Assembly: GCA_046052065.1 (NCBI GenBank) | Contig: JBJOND010000003.1 | Coordinates: 1-64,000, forward strand | Length of the DNA stretch: 64,000 nt | From: CAINEC01 sp046052065 | GTDB taxonomy: Bacteria > Bacteroidota > Bacteroidia > AKYH767-A > OLB10 | Direction of reading: 5' to 3' | Shown: piece by piece, positions 7,249 to 15,960 of the stretch | How positions within the stretch are numbered: position 1 is the stretch's first letter | Layout: each line of letters opens with the position of its first letter | Made by a program: the position numbers and the translations under genes | Notes under the pieces: model-generated | Told to the model about the DNA's origin: nothing | Seen by the model: the letters and a program-made list of their open reading frames with translations, nothing else | Database searches by the model: none

Positions 7249-7668
7249 TTATTGAGGTCGCTGTGATTCGTTTGTCATCTCCTGACTTTCGCTTTCTTCT
7301 GTTTTATTGTACTTCGAAGGACATTTCATTAAAACTTGCGATGCGATAAAATCATCACCTTTCATTTTTCCAACTACCACAATTCGTTCTGCTTTTTCAA
7401 AATCTTGAGGTTTGGTTCCGTTGTAAAAAACCCTCTTTTCAGTTCCAATAGTATCTGTCATAAAAAAGCCAAACACGTTCGCATCTTTCTCTGGATTATA
7501 AATAAATTCTTTTTGAAGATTTACTTTGCCTATGATATGATATGTGCGATCTGGTTTTTCTGCAGCTGTATTAAAGCTTACATAGGTCCCTGATTCACTA
7601 ACAGTACTGATAATAACGCCCAATAAAATGGCAATTAAAACTATTAAGGCGATGTGTATTTTTTTCAT
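7249..7668 (-). CDS. ccmE: Heme chaperone CcmE, CxxxY variant
   Basis: 139 aa. One N-terminal membrane anchor (residues 4-22) is followed by an OB-fold domain (RTYHIIGKVN..., VVVVGKMKGDDFIAS). CcmE ferries heme from CcmC to CcmF through a covalent bond to a residue in an HxxxY motif. Here the motif reads KCPSKY, with Cys116 in place of the His and Tyr120 retained. CxxxY forms of CcmE are known in archaea and some bacteria, where Cys takes over heme binding. The gene sits between ccmD-like and ccmF. Confidence 0.92.
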   Translation of the reverse strand: MKKIHIALIVLIAILLGVIISTVSESGTYVSFNTAAEKPDRTYHIIGKVNLQKEFIYNPEKDANVFGFFMTDTIGTEKRVFYNGTKPQDFEKAERIVVVGKMKGDDFIASQVLMKCPSKYNKTEESESQEMTNESQRPQ

Positions 7669-7694
7669 TTCGATTTATCGAATCAAATGAGATT

Positions 7695-7916
7695 TTATTT
7701 CTGATTAATTTTTTCTTCGAGCTTAGTTACTTTTCTGTCTATCAGAATAACATAAGCAGTAAGGATGGTTATAACGATAGCGGCTACTATAGCAACAACA
7801 TAAATTTTTCCATTCGCATAAAGTCCGTCTGCCATCTCAACTTGATTTGCTTCTTGTGCATGTGCTGAAACTAACACAAACAAAAACAGTATGGAAAGTA
7901 TAATTGTTTTTTTCAT
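7695..7916 (-). CDS. CcmD-like small membrane protein
   Basis: 73 aa from the ATG at 7916. A longer in-frame start at 7997 would overlap ccmC by 79 nt and adds no credible sequence, whereas MKKTIILSILFLFVLVSAHA is a good signal peptide. The mature protein is short, with one TM helix (IYVVAIVAAIVITILTAYVILI) and a charged tail (DRKVTKLEEKINQK), the layout of CcmD, which stabilises the heme-release complex of CcmC and CcmE. Assignment rests mostly on position between ccmC and ccmE and on topology, since CcmD is poorly conserved. Confidence 0.75.
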   Translation of the reverse strand: MKKTIILSILFLFVLVSAHAQEANQVEMADGLYANGKIYVVAIVAAIVITILTAYVILIDRKVTKLEEKINQK

Positions 7917-7918
7917 AA

Positions 7919-8617
7919 TTAATTTTCTTCTGTAACTTCTTTTATTCTTCGGATACGAACTTTTAAACTCATTAACCAAGTTCCTAATAAACACCAACCA
8001 ATTACTGCAGGATAAAATACCATGCGCATATTCGAATCTAAATCGTATTTGTTGAAGCCTGGATTGCCTCCCTTACCAGGATGAAGCGAGTTATACATTT
8101 TGGGAATAACCATGATGAATACAAACATCATCACAAACGCAAAAATCGCATAGACACTGGCAATTTTTGCCTTTTTATTTTCATCAGGAATTGCATTACG
8201 CAAAATAAAATAAGCAGCATACATTAAAATAGTAGCAGCTGTACCATTTAATTGCGGATCATTTGTCCAAGGTGCGCCCCATGTATAATTGGCCCAAACC
8301 ATTCCTGTTATTAAACCAGCTGCTGCAAATACCATTGCCATTTTACCTGATTCTTCAGCAACGATGTCGTGATAGCGATTTAAACTGCTCAAATATTTTA
8401 TGGAATAAATTGCATTGATCAACATCAATAGCATCATCGCCATCCACATCGTAACATGAAAATATAAGTTTCGTATTGTTTCATGCAATACAACCATGGC
8501 AGGTACTTCGCCTATAAATCCGTAATAGCAGGTGTACACTAAACACACGATTGCGATGATTTTCCACCACCAAGCACGAGCAATTTTGTTTTTGTAAAAC
8601 GAGTCCATTTTATTCAC
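7919..8617 (-). CDS. ccmC: Heme exporter/transfer protein CcmC
   Basis: 232 aa with six predicted TM helices. It carries the WWD-type loop (WANYTWGAPWTNDPQLN, about 109-125) and flanking His residues (HVTMW in the loop near 54) expected of heme ligands. CcmC loads heme onto CcmE in system I. It overlaps ccmB upstream by 8 nt and ends 2 nt before the CcmD-like gene, so the three are co-transcribed. Basic C-terminus (LKVRIRRIKEVTEEN) on the cytoplasmic side. Confidence 0.92.
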   Translation of the reverse strand: MNKMDSFYKNKIARAWWWKIIAIVCLVYTCYYGFIGEVPAMVVLHETIRNLYFHVTMWMAMMLLMLINAIYSIKYLSSLNRYHDIVAEESGKMAMVFAAAGLITGMVWANYTWGAPWTNDPQLNGTAATILMYAAYFILRNAIPDENKKAKIASVYAIFAFVMMFVFIMVIPKMYNSLHPGKGGNPGFNKYDLDSNMRMVFYPAVIGWCLLGTWLMSLKVRIRRIKEVTEEN

Positions 8618-9272
8618 GCCAAAGATAAGGAAACAGTAAGTAGGATAGGAGTACAGTAATCAAATTTAAACTGATAAGTACGATAAATAATTGCTGATTA
8701 ACCAACCAATCGAAACCGTTAATGGCATTCATTGAACATTGTATGATAATGCTTAAAAGTGGGAATAGCAATGGAAATCCTAAAATAGCGAGCAAAGCAG
8801 CGTTATTATTGGCTTTAGAAACAATTCCTGCAACCATGGTTAATACAGTTGATAATCCGATGGAGCCTAATAAAATACTTAATAGGTACTGAGCAGTTTG
8901 ATCAATACTGATGGGGAATATAAGCTGAAAAATAAAAAAGTTTACCAGTGATAGTCCACTAATTAAGAGTAAATTATAGATAATCTTTGCAAGAATCAAT
9001 TGCTTTGGCGAAAGCATGCTATAGTAATACAACTGTAATCCTTTTGAATCTTGTAAAAAGCTTTTAGCTATAGCATTTGTCGATGCAAATAACATAATTA
9101 GCCAAAATAAAGAATTCCAAGTTGTTAAATCGATGGTTTGTTGAAATGCGAGGTAGGTAACAAAAATACTGGCTAGTGAATAAATTAACAGGGCTGTAAT
9201 GGATTGTTTATTTTTCCATTCTAACCTCGCTTCTAAAAGCACAAGTTGAGCAACTTTTCGACTAAACGACAT
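8610..9272 (-). CDS. ccmB: Heme exporter membrane subunit CcmB
   Basis: 220 aa, six TM helices. The N-terminal ARLEWKNKQSITALLIYSL and the LLFPLLSI region match CcmB, the membrane component of the CcmAB ABC transporter that releases holo-CcmE from CcmC. It is the first gene of the operon. The ATPase partner CcmA, usually encoded just upstream, is absent here: the next gene is the divergent bshB1. A separate ccmA elsewhere in the genome is the simplest explanation. Confidence 0.9.
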   Translation of the reverse strand: MSFSRKVAQLVLLEARLEWKNKQSITALLIYSLASIFVTYLAFQQTIDLTTWNSLFWLIMLFASTNAIAKSFLQDSKGLQLYYYSMLSPKQLILAKIIYNLLLISGLSLVNFFIFQLIFPISIDQTAQYLLSILLGSIGLSTVLTMVAGIVSKANNNAALLAILGFPLLFPLLSIIIQCSMNAINGFDWLVNQQLFIVLISLNLITVLLSYLLFPYLWRE

Positions 9273-9391
9273 TTCAATGCAAAGGTGCTATTTAATTTAA
9301 TAATATTGCAAAAAAATAGACTCGAAAAAGCGAATCTTTTATTCGAATTTGTTTGTTTTTTATGTCAATGTAATTTGTTTAATTTTCAATT

Positions 9392-10117
9392 ATGATAAAG
9401 CTCGATATATTAGCCTTTGGTGCGCATCCCGACGATGTAGAGTTAGGCGCAGGAGGAACAATTGCCTTGGAGGTTGCTAATGGTAAAAAAGTGGGAATTA
9501 TCGACTTAACCCGTGGTGAACTTGGTTCGAGAGGTAGTGCTGATATTCGTGATAAGGAAGCAATTGAAAGTGCTCGTATTCTTGGAGTTGAAATGCGTCT
9601 GAACTTAGGGCTTCGTGATGGATTTTTTCTGGATAATGAAGTAAATCAGTTAGAGGTAATTAAGTGGATCCGTTATTTTAAACCGGAAGTCGTTTTGTGT
9701 AACGTGGTTAGCGATCGTCATACAGATCATGGAAAAGGCAGTAAGCTGGTATCGACAGCTTGTTTTTTATCAGGATTAAGAAAAATCGAAACACACTACG
9801 AAGGAATTTTGCAACAAGAATGGCGACCTAATGCGGTATATCATTACATACAAGACCATTATCATAAGCCTGACTTTGTTGTGGATGTAGAAAAATATCT
9901 TGATCAGAAGTTATCTGCAATTGGAGCATTTAAAAGTCAGTTTTATTCACTGGATCAAGATCAAAATGAACCACAGACGTTAATTTCTACTAAAGAGTTT
10001 ATGGATTTTGTAATGGCGCGCGGATTAGATTTCGGACGACCTATAAATTCTCGTTTTGGGGAAGGTTTTCTAATTGAAAGATCGATAGGTGTTAATTCTT
10101 TATTTGATATAAAGTAA
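9392..10117 (+). CDS. bshB1: Bacillithiol biosynthesis deacetylase BshB1
   Basis: 241 aa LmbE/PIG-L-type zinc deacetylase. The zinc motif AHPDD is at residues 11-15, followed by VELGAGGTIA and LTRGELGSRGS. A second metal/catalytic segment is SDRHTDHGKG (about 107-116), and RGLDFGRPINSRFGEGF near the C-terminus is typical of BshB1. The enzyme removes the acetyl group from GlcNAc-malate, giving GlcN-malate, the second step of bacillithiol synthesis. Stand-alone gene, divergent from ccmB and ended by a strong shared terminator. Confidence 0.93.
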   Translation: MIKLDILAFGAHPDDVELGAGGTIALEVANGKKVGIIDLTRGELGSRGSADIRDKEAIESARILGVEMRLNLGLRDGFFLDNEVNQLEVIKWIRYFKPEVVLCNVVSDRHTDHGKGSKLVSTACFLSGLRKIETHYEGILQQEWRPNAVYHYIQDHYHKPDFVVDVEKYLDQKLSAIGAFKSQFYSLDQDQNEPQTLISTKEFMDFVMARGLDFGRPINSRFGEGFLIERSIGVNSLFDIK

Positions 10118-10143
10118 CAGCGTTTTTTTAAGTTAATACAAAT

Positions 10144-10177
10144 AAAAAACCCTGTAGTGAAAACTACAGGGTTTTTT
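10144..10177. terminator. Bidirectional intrinsic terminator
   Basis: A 9-bp stem CCCTGTAGT/ACTACAGGG (10150-10158 with 10163-10171) and GAAA loop is flanked by six A and six T. It can end bshB1 (plus) and the T9SS protein gene (minus), which converge here. Confidence 0.9.
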
Positions 10178-10196
10178 AATATTAGTGATATACTAA

Positions 10197-12116
10197 TTAC
10201 TTAACCATTAAAGTGCGAGTTAATTTCTCAGCACCAACTGTTACAGAGTAAGTATATAATCCTGCATTGAAACCAGCAAGGTCTAATGTGATTACGTTAG
10301 TACCAGCGTTTAAGTTGTTTAACGTTTCAGTCTTAACTAATTTACCTAATACGTTATATAGTTCAACTGTTACATCAGAATTAGCATTTAAATTCAATTC
10401 GAAACGAGTTGTACCGTTAACTGGGTTAGGGTAGTTTTGGCTCATTGTGAATGAATTTGCAGTAGCGATTTCAGAAACACCAACTGGGTTAGTCCAAGAT
10501 ACGAAAATGATATCGTTAGTTGAAGTGTTTTGAGGACCATAAACTGAAGTATTGTTTACGAAATACTCAGGGCATGGGTCACGTTGATAAACGATGCTAA
10601 CAGCGTTACCGTTGTTCTTAGCGATTGATGGCCAAACACCTTCTTGGTATTCTCCGTCACCACCTTGAGCAGCTGAAGGAACTAAATCTTCTGCAACAGA
10701 CCAAGTAGCTCCCATATCTGAAGAGTACGTTAAGAAGATGTGACGTAATGCTGCATTGTAGTTAATAGTATCTGTAACTTCAGAAACTGCTGAGTATACT
10801 AAAAATACGTTATTGTTACCATCAAATCCAATTTGTGGGTGAATTGTTAAACCACCATTGCCATAACGGCCAAAAGGAAGGTCTGTTCCGTTACCAACAG
10901 GTAATGTGAACTGTCCGTCACCATCTTGATCAACTAAACCAGCAACTTCAGCAGGTGCAGACATACCTTCATTCCAGTACATAATACCAGATGTAGTTAA
11001 GAATACTCCTAAAGAAGTACCAGCAGTTGTATCATCATCTAAACAACGCATTAAGCTCCATGTAGCGTGAACCATTCCATTATTGTCTAATGTTACGTTC
11101 ATATCACCAGCATTTGATAAGATTGTATCACCAACTCCATCTCCATCAACGTCAGAGATAAGTGGAGCATAGTCAGCAGCAGTGTTGTAAGCAGCGATTG
11201 GAGCAGCTTCGATGATAGTTTTTGTCCAAGTTGTTCCGTTGTCTGTAGATTTCCACATAACAACATCGCACATAAGATCACAAGCAGCGATAACTACCGT
11301 GTTTCCACTGCAATCGATGCTATAGTTTTCTGCACTGAAACCAGCATAGAAAGATGAATCACAACCAGGTAATACAACGTGTTGAATATCCCAAGTAGCA
11401 CCACCGTCTTGTGAACGAGAATAAGTTAAAGGACCATTTTGACCTAAAACTGGAGTTGTTCCTGAACCTTGTGAGTTTACGATAGCGTGTACTGTGTTGC
11501 CATTAGCTCCACCAGCTGCCATTCTGAACCATACGTCTGCTCCTGGAGTTGTTCCACCAGCTGGAGTGTAAGTCGTCCAAGCACCAGCACCTTTAGTTCT
11601 GGTTAATAAAACACCAGCACCAGATCCATTGTGAGCTAAAGAGAATTCATTACCACCAGATACAGCTATATTAGCAAATCCAGTACGAACACCTTCAATA
11701 CGCGCAGTAGGAATTGCTCCCCAAGCTGTACCATCATAATAGTTGTAACCAGTACCACGATCAGGGTATCCTGACTGGTTAGCTGAGAATGTCCAAGCTG
11801 CAGAAATAGTTCCGTCACCGTTGTTAACTAAACGACGAGCTGGTCCACGGTTAGATTGTAAATCATACAATGTGTTTCCAATTACAAACTCAGTTTGAGC
11901 TGAACTTGTTCTGTACGATTGAGAAACGCTTGCTGACGGTGCAGCAGGTACGCGCACTGGTGTGTAATTGTCAACGCCAGTTGTTTGCTTTTGAGCTTTA
12001 GCCACTTTGTTGTAACGGCTCGCATTCTTTAAGGTAACTTTGTTACCTGCGCGATTTTGAGCAGAAACAGAAAGTGCTACTGTTAATGCGATTCCGCAAA
12101 GTAGTAGTTTTTTCAT
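10197..12116 (-). CDS. T9SS type A exported BNR/sialidase-like protein
   Basis: 639 aa. Signal peptide MKKLLLCGIALTVALSVSAQ. The middle part has repeated Asp-box-like motifs (YSRSQDGGATWDIQ, WKSTDNGTTWTKT, YSSDMGATWSVAE) of the BNR/sialidase beta-propeller fold. The last about 80 residues (QNYPNPVNGTTRFEL..., VELYNVLGKLVKT, GLYTYSV, TRTLMVK) are a T9SS type A sorting domain, which sends the protein through the type IX secretion system to the cell surface or medium. Catalytic sialidase residues are not evident, so a binding or structural role is as likely as hydrolysis. Base composition is richer in G+C than its neighbours, consistent with high expression. Confidence 0.88.
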   Translation of the reverse strand: MKKLLLCGIALTVALSVSAQNRAGNKVTLKNASRYNKVAKAQKQTTGVDNYTPVRVPAAPSASVSQSYRTSSAQTEFVIGNTLYDLQSNRGPARRLVNNGDGTISAAWTFSANQSGYPDRGTGYNYYDGTAWGAIPTARIEGVRTGFANIAVSGGNEFSLAHNGSGAGVLLTRTKGAGAWTTYTPAGGTTPGADVWFRMAAGGANGNTVHAIVNSQGSGTTPVLGQNGPLTYSRSQDGGATWDIQHVVLPGCDSSFYAGFSAENYSIDCSGNTVVIAACDLMCDVVMWKSTDNGTTWTKTIIEAAPIAAYNTAADYAPLISDVDGDGVGDTILSNAGDMNVTLDNNGMVHATWSLMRCLDDDTTAGTSLGVFLTTSGIMYWNEGMSAPAEVAGLVDQDGDGQFTLPVGNGTDLPFGRYGNGGLTIHPQIGFDGNNNVFLVYSAVSEVTDTINYNAALRHIFLTYSSDMGATWSVAEDLVPSAAQGGDGEYQEGVWPSIAKNNGNAVSIVYQRDPCPEYFVNNTSVYGPQNTSTNDIIFVSWTNPVGVSEIATANSFTMSQNYPNPVNGTTRFELNLNANSDVTVELYNVLGKLVKTETLNNLNAGTNVITLDLAGFNAGLYTYSVTVGAEKLTRTLMVK

Positions 12117-12190
12117 GTTAAATGGTTTTAGTTATTGATTGTTAATTTAAATAATTTATTGTTATTCGGGTTGTAAAAACACTCGAACTA

Positions 12191-12198
12191 CAAATCTA
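12191..12198 (-). promoter_or_regulatory. -7 box of T9SS protein gene
   Basis: TAGATTTG on the minus strand matches TAnnTTTG. It leaves a leader of roughly 65-70 nt before the ATG at 12116. A clear TTTG -33 element is not seen, only CTTGG about 22 nt upstream. Confidence 0.45.
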
Positions 12199-12240
12199 AT
12201 AGTTTTTCGTTTATTTCCAAGTAATGATTTGTGTTTTTAC

Positions 12241-13536
12241 CTAGAGAAAGTTTTCAACAAAAAAATAAAGTAAAATCGTGATTATTGTGAATATAATCCA
12301 CTTGCCAAAATTTGTATATTGTTGAAAATCAATTTTTAGCCTTTTAAGTTGATAGGCAAGGATTAATTTTTCACTCAAAAATGCCACAAAAGTCCCATAA
12401 GCAATTCCAATAATTCCAAATTTCCACATTAAAATTACACTAGAAAAGATGTTAATAATGACTTCCCAATAGGCTGTTTTTAAAATTAAATCACGTCGAT
12501 TGATAGCCATTAATACAGATTGAGGAAAAATCATTCTACTGACAATTAATAAGAGGTAAATATTGAAAATACTAGCACTTTGTTCAAATACATTACTAAA
12601 AAGTAATGGATACAAAAATTTACTGCAAACTAAAAAGACCCATGTTAGTGGGAATAGCACATTCATTAGTCGTGAACTTTGATGCTTTAAATCCTCAAGA
12701 CCTGTTTTCAAATTATCTTGTTTTGCAATCTGACTTACCATTGCAAGACTGAGTGAATTTGCTAGTAGCAACGATAGTGGAAATTCTTTTGCTCCGTATT
12801 TGAAAATGGCAAAGGATTCACTTCCGAAATAATTAAGAACTAAAAAGCTATCGATATAGTCTGCTGATCCACTTATTAATAATCCGAAAATAAGTGGACT
12901 ACATGACTTTAAAAATGACCAGTCTGGTTTAACTGTTAATCGGATTTTTTCGGATTGTAAATTGTAAATAAAAACTAGTGTTTTCCAAAGTGATATTCCA
13001 ACCAGCGCATAGGTAAAGTTTTTAATTGTAGGATTCGTAAGTACTACGACTACCACTGCTAACAACTGTACACAAAAATTACCAATAGCATATAATGTTA
13101 GTTTGTTGGTGTTTTCTTTTATCAGATAATAATGTTCGTTGAAAAAAGTTAAGGTGTTAAGTAATATGAAAGAGCCAATTAATAGGATTGTAGGGTAGCC
13201 CAAACTGTAAGAATCATCAACTATTATAAGATAGGTAATTGCTACTATTGAAGATATAATTCCAAGGAAAAACTGAGTGCTTATTGTCCTGGATAATAGT
13301 CCGTTTTTATCTGATTCTTTGTGATAGTTTGAAAGTAAGGTTTGATAGATACCCCCAACCCAAAAGAAGCTAACAATAGCGCCTAAAAACAAAATGAATT
13401 CATATTGTCCGATAATAGGTAATGGAACACCAAATTTTGCCAATATAATTCCCGATAGGAATAGTCCTGCATACCTCGCAATCTGAAAGAACTGGAGATA
13501 ATTAGCAATTGTCAACTTGTTGAATAGTTTTTGCAC
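12241..13536 (-). CDS. Polysaccharide flippase, Wzx/MOP superfamily
   Basis: 431 aa with about 12 predicted TM helices spread over the whole length, no signal peptide, and the general pattern of oligosaccharide flippases (family PST/Wzx), for example ARYAGLFLSGIILAKFGVPLP at the N-terminus and AINRRDLILKTAYWE near 345. Such proteins move lipid-linked glycans across the inner membrane. No glycosyltransferases are adjacent. Its start lies directly against the stop of the P-type ATPase gene, so it is transcribed from that promoter, a curious pairing. Confidence 0.8.
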   Translation of the reverse strand: MQKLFNKLTIANYLQFFQIARYAGLFLSGIILAKFGVPLPIIGQYEFILFLGAIVSFFWVGGIYQTLLSNYHKESDKNGLLSRTISTQFFLGIISSIVAITYLIIVDDSYSLGYPTILLIGSFILLNTLTFFNEHYYLIKENTNKLTLYAIGNFCVQLLAVVVVVLTNPTIKNFTYALVGISLWKTLVFIYNLQSEKIRLTVKPDWSFLKSCSPLIFGLLISGSADYIDSFLVLNYFGSESFAIFKYGAKEFPLSLLLANSLSLAMVSQIAKQDNLKTGLEDLKHQSSRLMNVLFPLTWVFLVCSKFLYPLLFSNVFEQSASIFNIYLLLIVSRMIFPQSVLMAINRRDLILKTAYWEVIINIFSSVILMWKFGIIGIAYGTFVAFLSEKLILAYQLKRLKIDFQQYTNFGKWIIFTIITILLYFFVENFL

Positions 13537-15657
13537 TTATTTATTTTTAATTCTTAATGAATTTCCAATCACAATAACATCTGAAAACCCCATCGATAAT
13601 GAAGCTATCATTGGATGCAATAAACCTGTTGCCGCAAATGGTATTGCAATGATATTATAAATAAATGCCCAGAATAAATTTTGTCTGATAATTTTATTCG
13701 TGAATTCAGCAAGTATTTTTATTTTTTTAATTCCTGCTAAAGGATTTTTAGTCATTAATACAATTTCTCCGCTACTAATAGCGATTGAACTTCCATTACC
13801 TATGGCTAAACTTAAATTTGCTAAACTTAGTGCAGCCGCATCATTGATTCCATCACCAATCATAGCCACTGGATGTAATTTAGATTGCTTTTCGATATAG
13901 TCCGCTTTTTCCTGTGGCAATTGCTGGGCGAAGTAAGTTTCAATTCCTAGTTCTTTTGCTATTGACTCACATCGATTGTTTGTATCGCCACTTAACAAGG
14001 TGGTTTTTATATTTTGTGATTTCAACCATTCAATCACTTCTTTCGCTTCTAATCTTATTTCATCTTTTAACTCGATATAGGCTAGCAATTCTTTGTTTTT
14101 AAATAAATAGACCTGAAATTTTGAATCTGTTTTTATAGGAGCAAATTTACCACTACCTACATAATAATCGTTTCCTTCTTTGTCTTTAGCAAAAATTCCT
14201 TTGCCTTTTATTTCCTGAATATTCTGAAATCCAATGGAAGTAATTTTTTGTTCAGAATGCTGCAAATAGACTAGTATCGATTTTGAAATCGGATGACTGG
14301 AATATTGTTCTAATGAGTAAAGTATTGCTGGGGTTAATGCATCATTGTTAGTGTAGTTTATTTTTTCGATTTTGAATTTCCCAGTAGTAAGTGTTCCTGT
14401 TTTATCAAATACAATTTCTTTAATTTTCTGTATCTTATCGAATACATCGCCACCTTTAATCAGGATGCCTTTTTTTGCGGCATTTCCAATACTAACCGCT
14501 ACAGCTGTAGGAATTGCTAACCCCATTGCGCAAGGACAAGAGATAACCAATACAGCAATAGCTCTTAACATCGAATTAGTAATTGAAATGTCAAATGCAA
14601 AATGATTAATTAAAAATGTGATAACTGAAATGCCAATCACCGTTGGAACGAATACCAAACTTATTTTATCACTAAGCTTTTGAATGGCTGGTTTTTTAAA
14701 AGTTGATTTTTTAACAAGGTCAATCATACTCGACAAGGAAGTATCCTTCCCACATTTTTCAACAATAAACTTTATCGAACCTTCTAATAAAATTGTACCT
14801 GCTAAAACTTTATCGTTAATTGATTTTGATTCAGGGATTGATTCTCCTGTTAAAGCAGATGCATCAACTAGTCCATAACCCTCGTAAATTAATCCGTCTG
14901 CTGGAATTTTATCTCCAGTATTAACAAGTATTAAATCATTCGGATTCAATAATTCAATTTCGACTTCTATTGATCCTTCATTACTGCTATATGCATTTGT
15001 TATTCTTCTGGCTTTTGAAGGTTGCATTTTAATCAAGGAAGCAATTGATGAATACGTACGCTTCAAACTTTTTTCTTCAATCAGATTTCCTATCAATACA
15101 AAGGTGATAATGGAGGCCGTTGTTTCAAAAAAATTATAAGTCATCCATTCGTCTAGCGATACTGCCAAAAAGTATCCTGCTATACTATATAGATAGGAGG
15201 TAAGAGCTCCCATCATTATTAATACATCCATATTAGGACGTAATTGACGTAATGATCCTAATGCACTTTTCCCGAAATGATTTAGTCCAATTATTAAAAC
15301 CAAAGAAGATAAAATAATCTGAAATAAAAAGCTATGCATCCACGCCGAGCTAAGCACCATTGTTAGCCATAAGGGCAATGTAAAAGTCAGCGCAAATAAG
15401 GTCTTGATATAAAGTGGTGAATATTTATTTTCTGTCTGGATTTCTTCTTTAGTTCCTGAAGCATTATAGCCGAGCTTATTTATTTCCGAAATAATAAACG
15501 CTGTTTGTTGTTCACCGATGGTCTCAAATTCAACCTCGCCGCTTTCGTAAAAAACATGCACTCCTTTAACACCTTTACTTGTTAAGTGTCTGTCGATGCC
15601 CTGCGCACAACTAGAACAGGTCATACCTTTAACAGATAAAGTTGTTTTGTTTGACAT
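13537..15657 (-). CDS. Copper-type P1B ATPase
   Basis: 706 aa. An N-terminal HMA domain has the metal site GMTCSSC (11-17). The membrane metal site is SCPC, followed by AMGLAIPTA, the phosphorylation loop DKTGTLTTG, the SSHPIS motif and the hinge GDGINDAAAL. The CPC-type site and HMA domain indicate Cu(I) export or delivery (CopA or CtpA/FixI-like). Eight TM helices are expected. In Bacteroidota such ATPases may feed cytochrome oxidase or remove excess copper; no oxidase genes are adjacent. It is co-transcribed with the flippase gene. Confidence 0.9.
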   Translation of the reverse strand: MSNKTTLSVKGMTCSSCAQGIDRHLTSKGVKGVHVFYESGEVEFETIGEQQTAFIISEINKLGYNASGTKEEIQTENKYSPLYIKTLFALTFTLPLWLTMVLSSAWMHSFLFQIILSSLVLIIGLNHFGKSALGSLRQLRPNMDVLIMMGALTSYLYSIAGYFLAVSLDEWMTYNFFETTASIITFVLIGNLIEEKSLKRTYSSIASLIKMQPSKARRITNAYSSNEGSIEVEIELLNPNDLILVNTGDKIPADGLIYEGYGLVDASALTGESIPESKSINDKVLAGTILLEGSIKFIVEKCGKDTSLSSMIDLVKKSTFKKPAIQKLSDKISLVFVPTVIGISVITFLINHFAFDISITNSMLRAIAVLVISCPCAMGLAIPTAVAVSIGNAAKKGILIKGGDVFDKIQKIKEIVFDKTGTLTTGKFKIEKINYTNNDALTPAILYSLEQYSSHPISKSILVYLQHSEQKITSIGFQNIQEIKGKGIFAKDKEGNDYYVGSGKFAPIKTDSKFQVYLFKNKELLAYIELKDEIRLEAKEVIEWLKSQNIKTTLLSGDTNNRCESIAKELGIETYFAQQLPQEKADYIEKQSKLHPVAMIGDGINDAAALSLANLSLAIGNGSSIAISSGEIVLMTKNPLAGIKKIKILAEFTNKIIRQNLFWAFIYNIIAIPFAATGLLHPMIASLSMGFSDVIVIGNSLRIKNK

Positions 15658-15661
15658 AAAG

Positions 15662-15669
15662 CAAATGTA
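15662..15669 (-). promoter_or_regulatory. -7 box abutting P-type ATPase start
   Basis: TACATTTG (minus strand) lies only 4 nt upstream of the ATG at 15657. With the usual 5-7 nt between box and start site, the mRNA would begin at or next to the start codon, that is, be leaderless. ATTG lies 18 nt upstream as a partial -33 element. Confidence 0.45.
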
Positions 15670-15724
15670 GCACTTCAGTAGTTAAAACAATCGAAAATGA
15701 GTCATTAGAATTTATTTTAAGCTT

Positions 15725-15757
15725 TTTGGTTTAATTAAAAATAATATTCTAATTTTG
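15725..15757 (+). promoter_or_regulatory. Promoter of tRNA-His
   Basis: TTTG (15725-15728) and TAATTTTG (15750-15757) with a 21-nt spacer match the Bacteroidota consensus. The tRNA begins 12 nt after the -7 box. Confidence 0.65.
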
Positions 15758-15768
15758 CACCTCGATAC

Positions 15769-15843
15769 GGTGATTGTAGCTCAGTTGGTTAGAGCGCCTG
15801 ATTGTGGTTCAGGAGGTCGAGGGTTCGAGACCCTTCATTCACC
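15769..15843 (+). tRNA. tRNA-His (GTG)
   Basis: Complete cloverleaf. The acceptor stem GTGATTG/CATTCAC has one T-T mismatch. The D-arm is GCTC...GAGC, the anticodon stem CCTGA/TCAGG with loop TTGTGGT (anticodon GTG, His), and the T-arm GAGGG-TTCGAGA-CCCTT. The extra G at 15769 opposite C at 15843 is the G-1:C73 pair that identifies tRNA-His. CCA is not encoded. An intrinsic terminator follows. Confidence 0.97.
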
Positions 15844-15847
15844 CTTA

Positions 15848-15876
15848 AAGGCCCTGATTTTCAGGGCCTTTTTTAT
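15848..15876 (+). terminator. Intrinsic terminator after tRNA-His
   Basis: Stem AAGGCCCTGA/TCAGGGCCTT with a TTT loop, followed by a T-run. Confidence 0.88.
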
Positions 15877-15932
15877 TTTGAGGCTCTTCAAAATTCATTG
15901 ATTTAAAGCTTTTTTAATGATTTGATAATCCC

Positions 15933-15940
15933 TAAATTTG
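15933..15940 (+). promoter_or_regulatory. -7 box of gap
   Basis: TAAATTTG matches TAnnTTTG and sits 20 nt before the ATG at 15961. This rules out the further upstream in-frame start at 15922, which would lie upstream of the transcription start. Confidence 0.6.
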
Positions 15941-15960
15941 CACACCCAAAAAAATCTATT

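Noticed and set aside
7917..7997. Upstream start for the CcmD-like gene
   Set aside because: Would overlap ccmC by 79 nt and hide a good signal peptide at the inner ATG.
15922..15960. N-terminal 13-residue extension of GAPDH
   Set aside because: It would start upstream of the -7 box at 15933-15940 and adds residues without family support.
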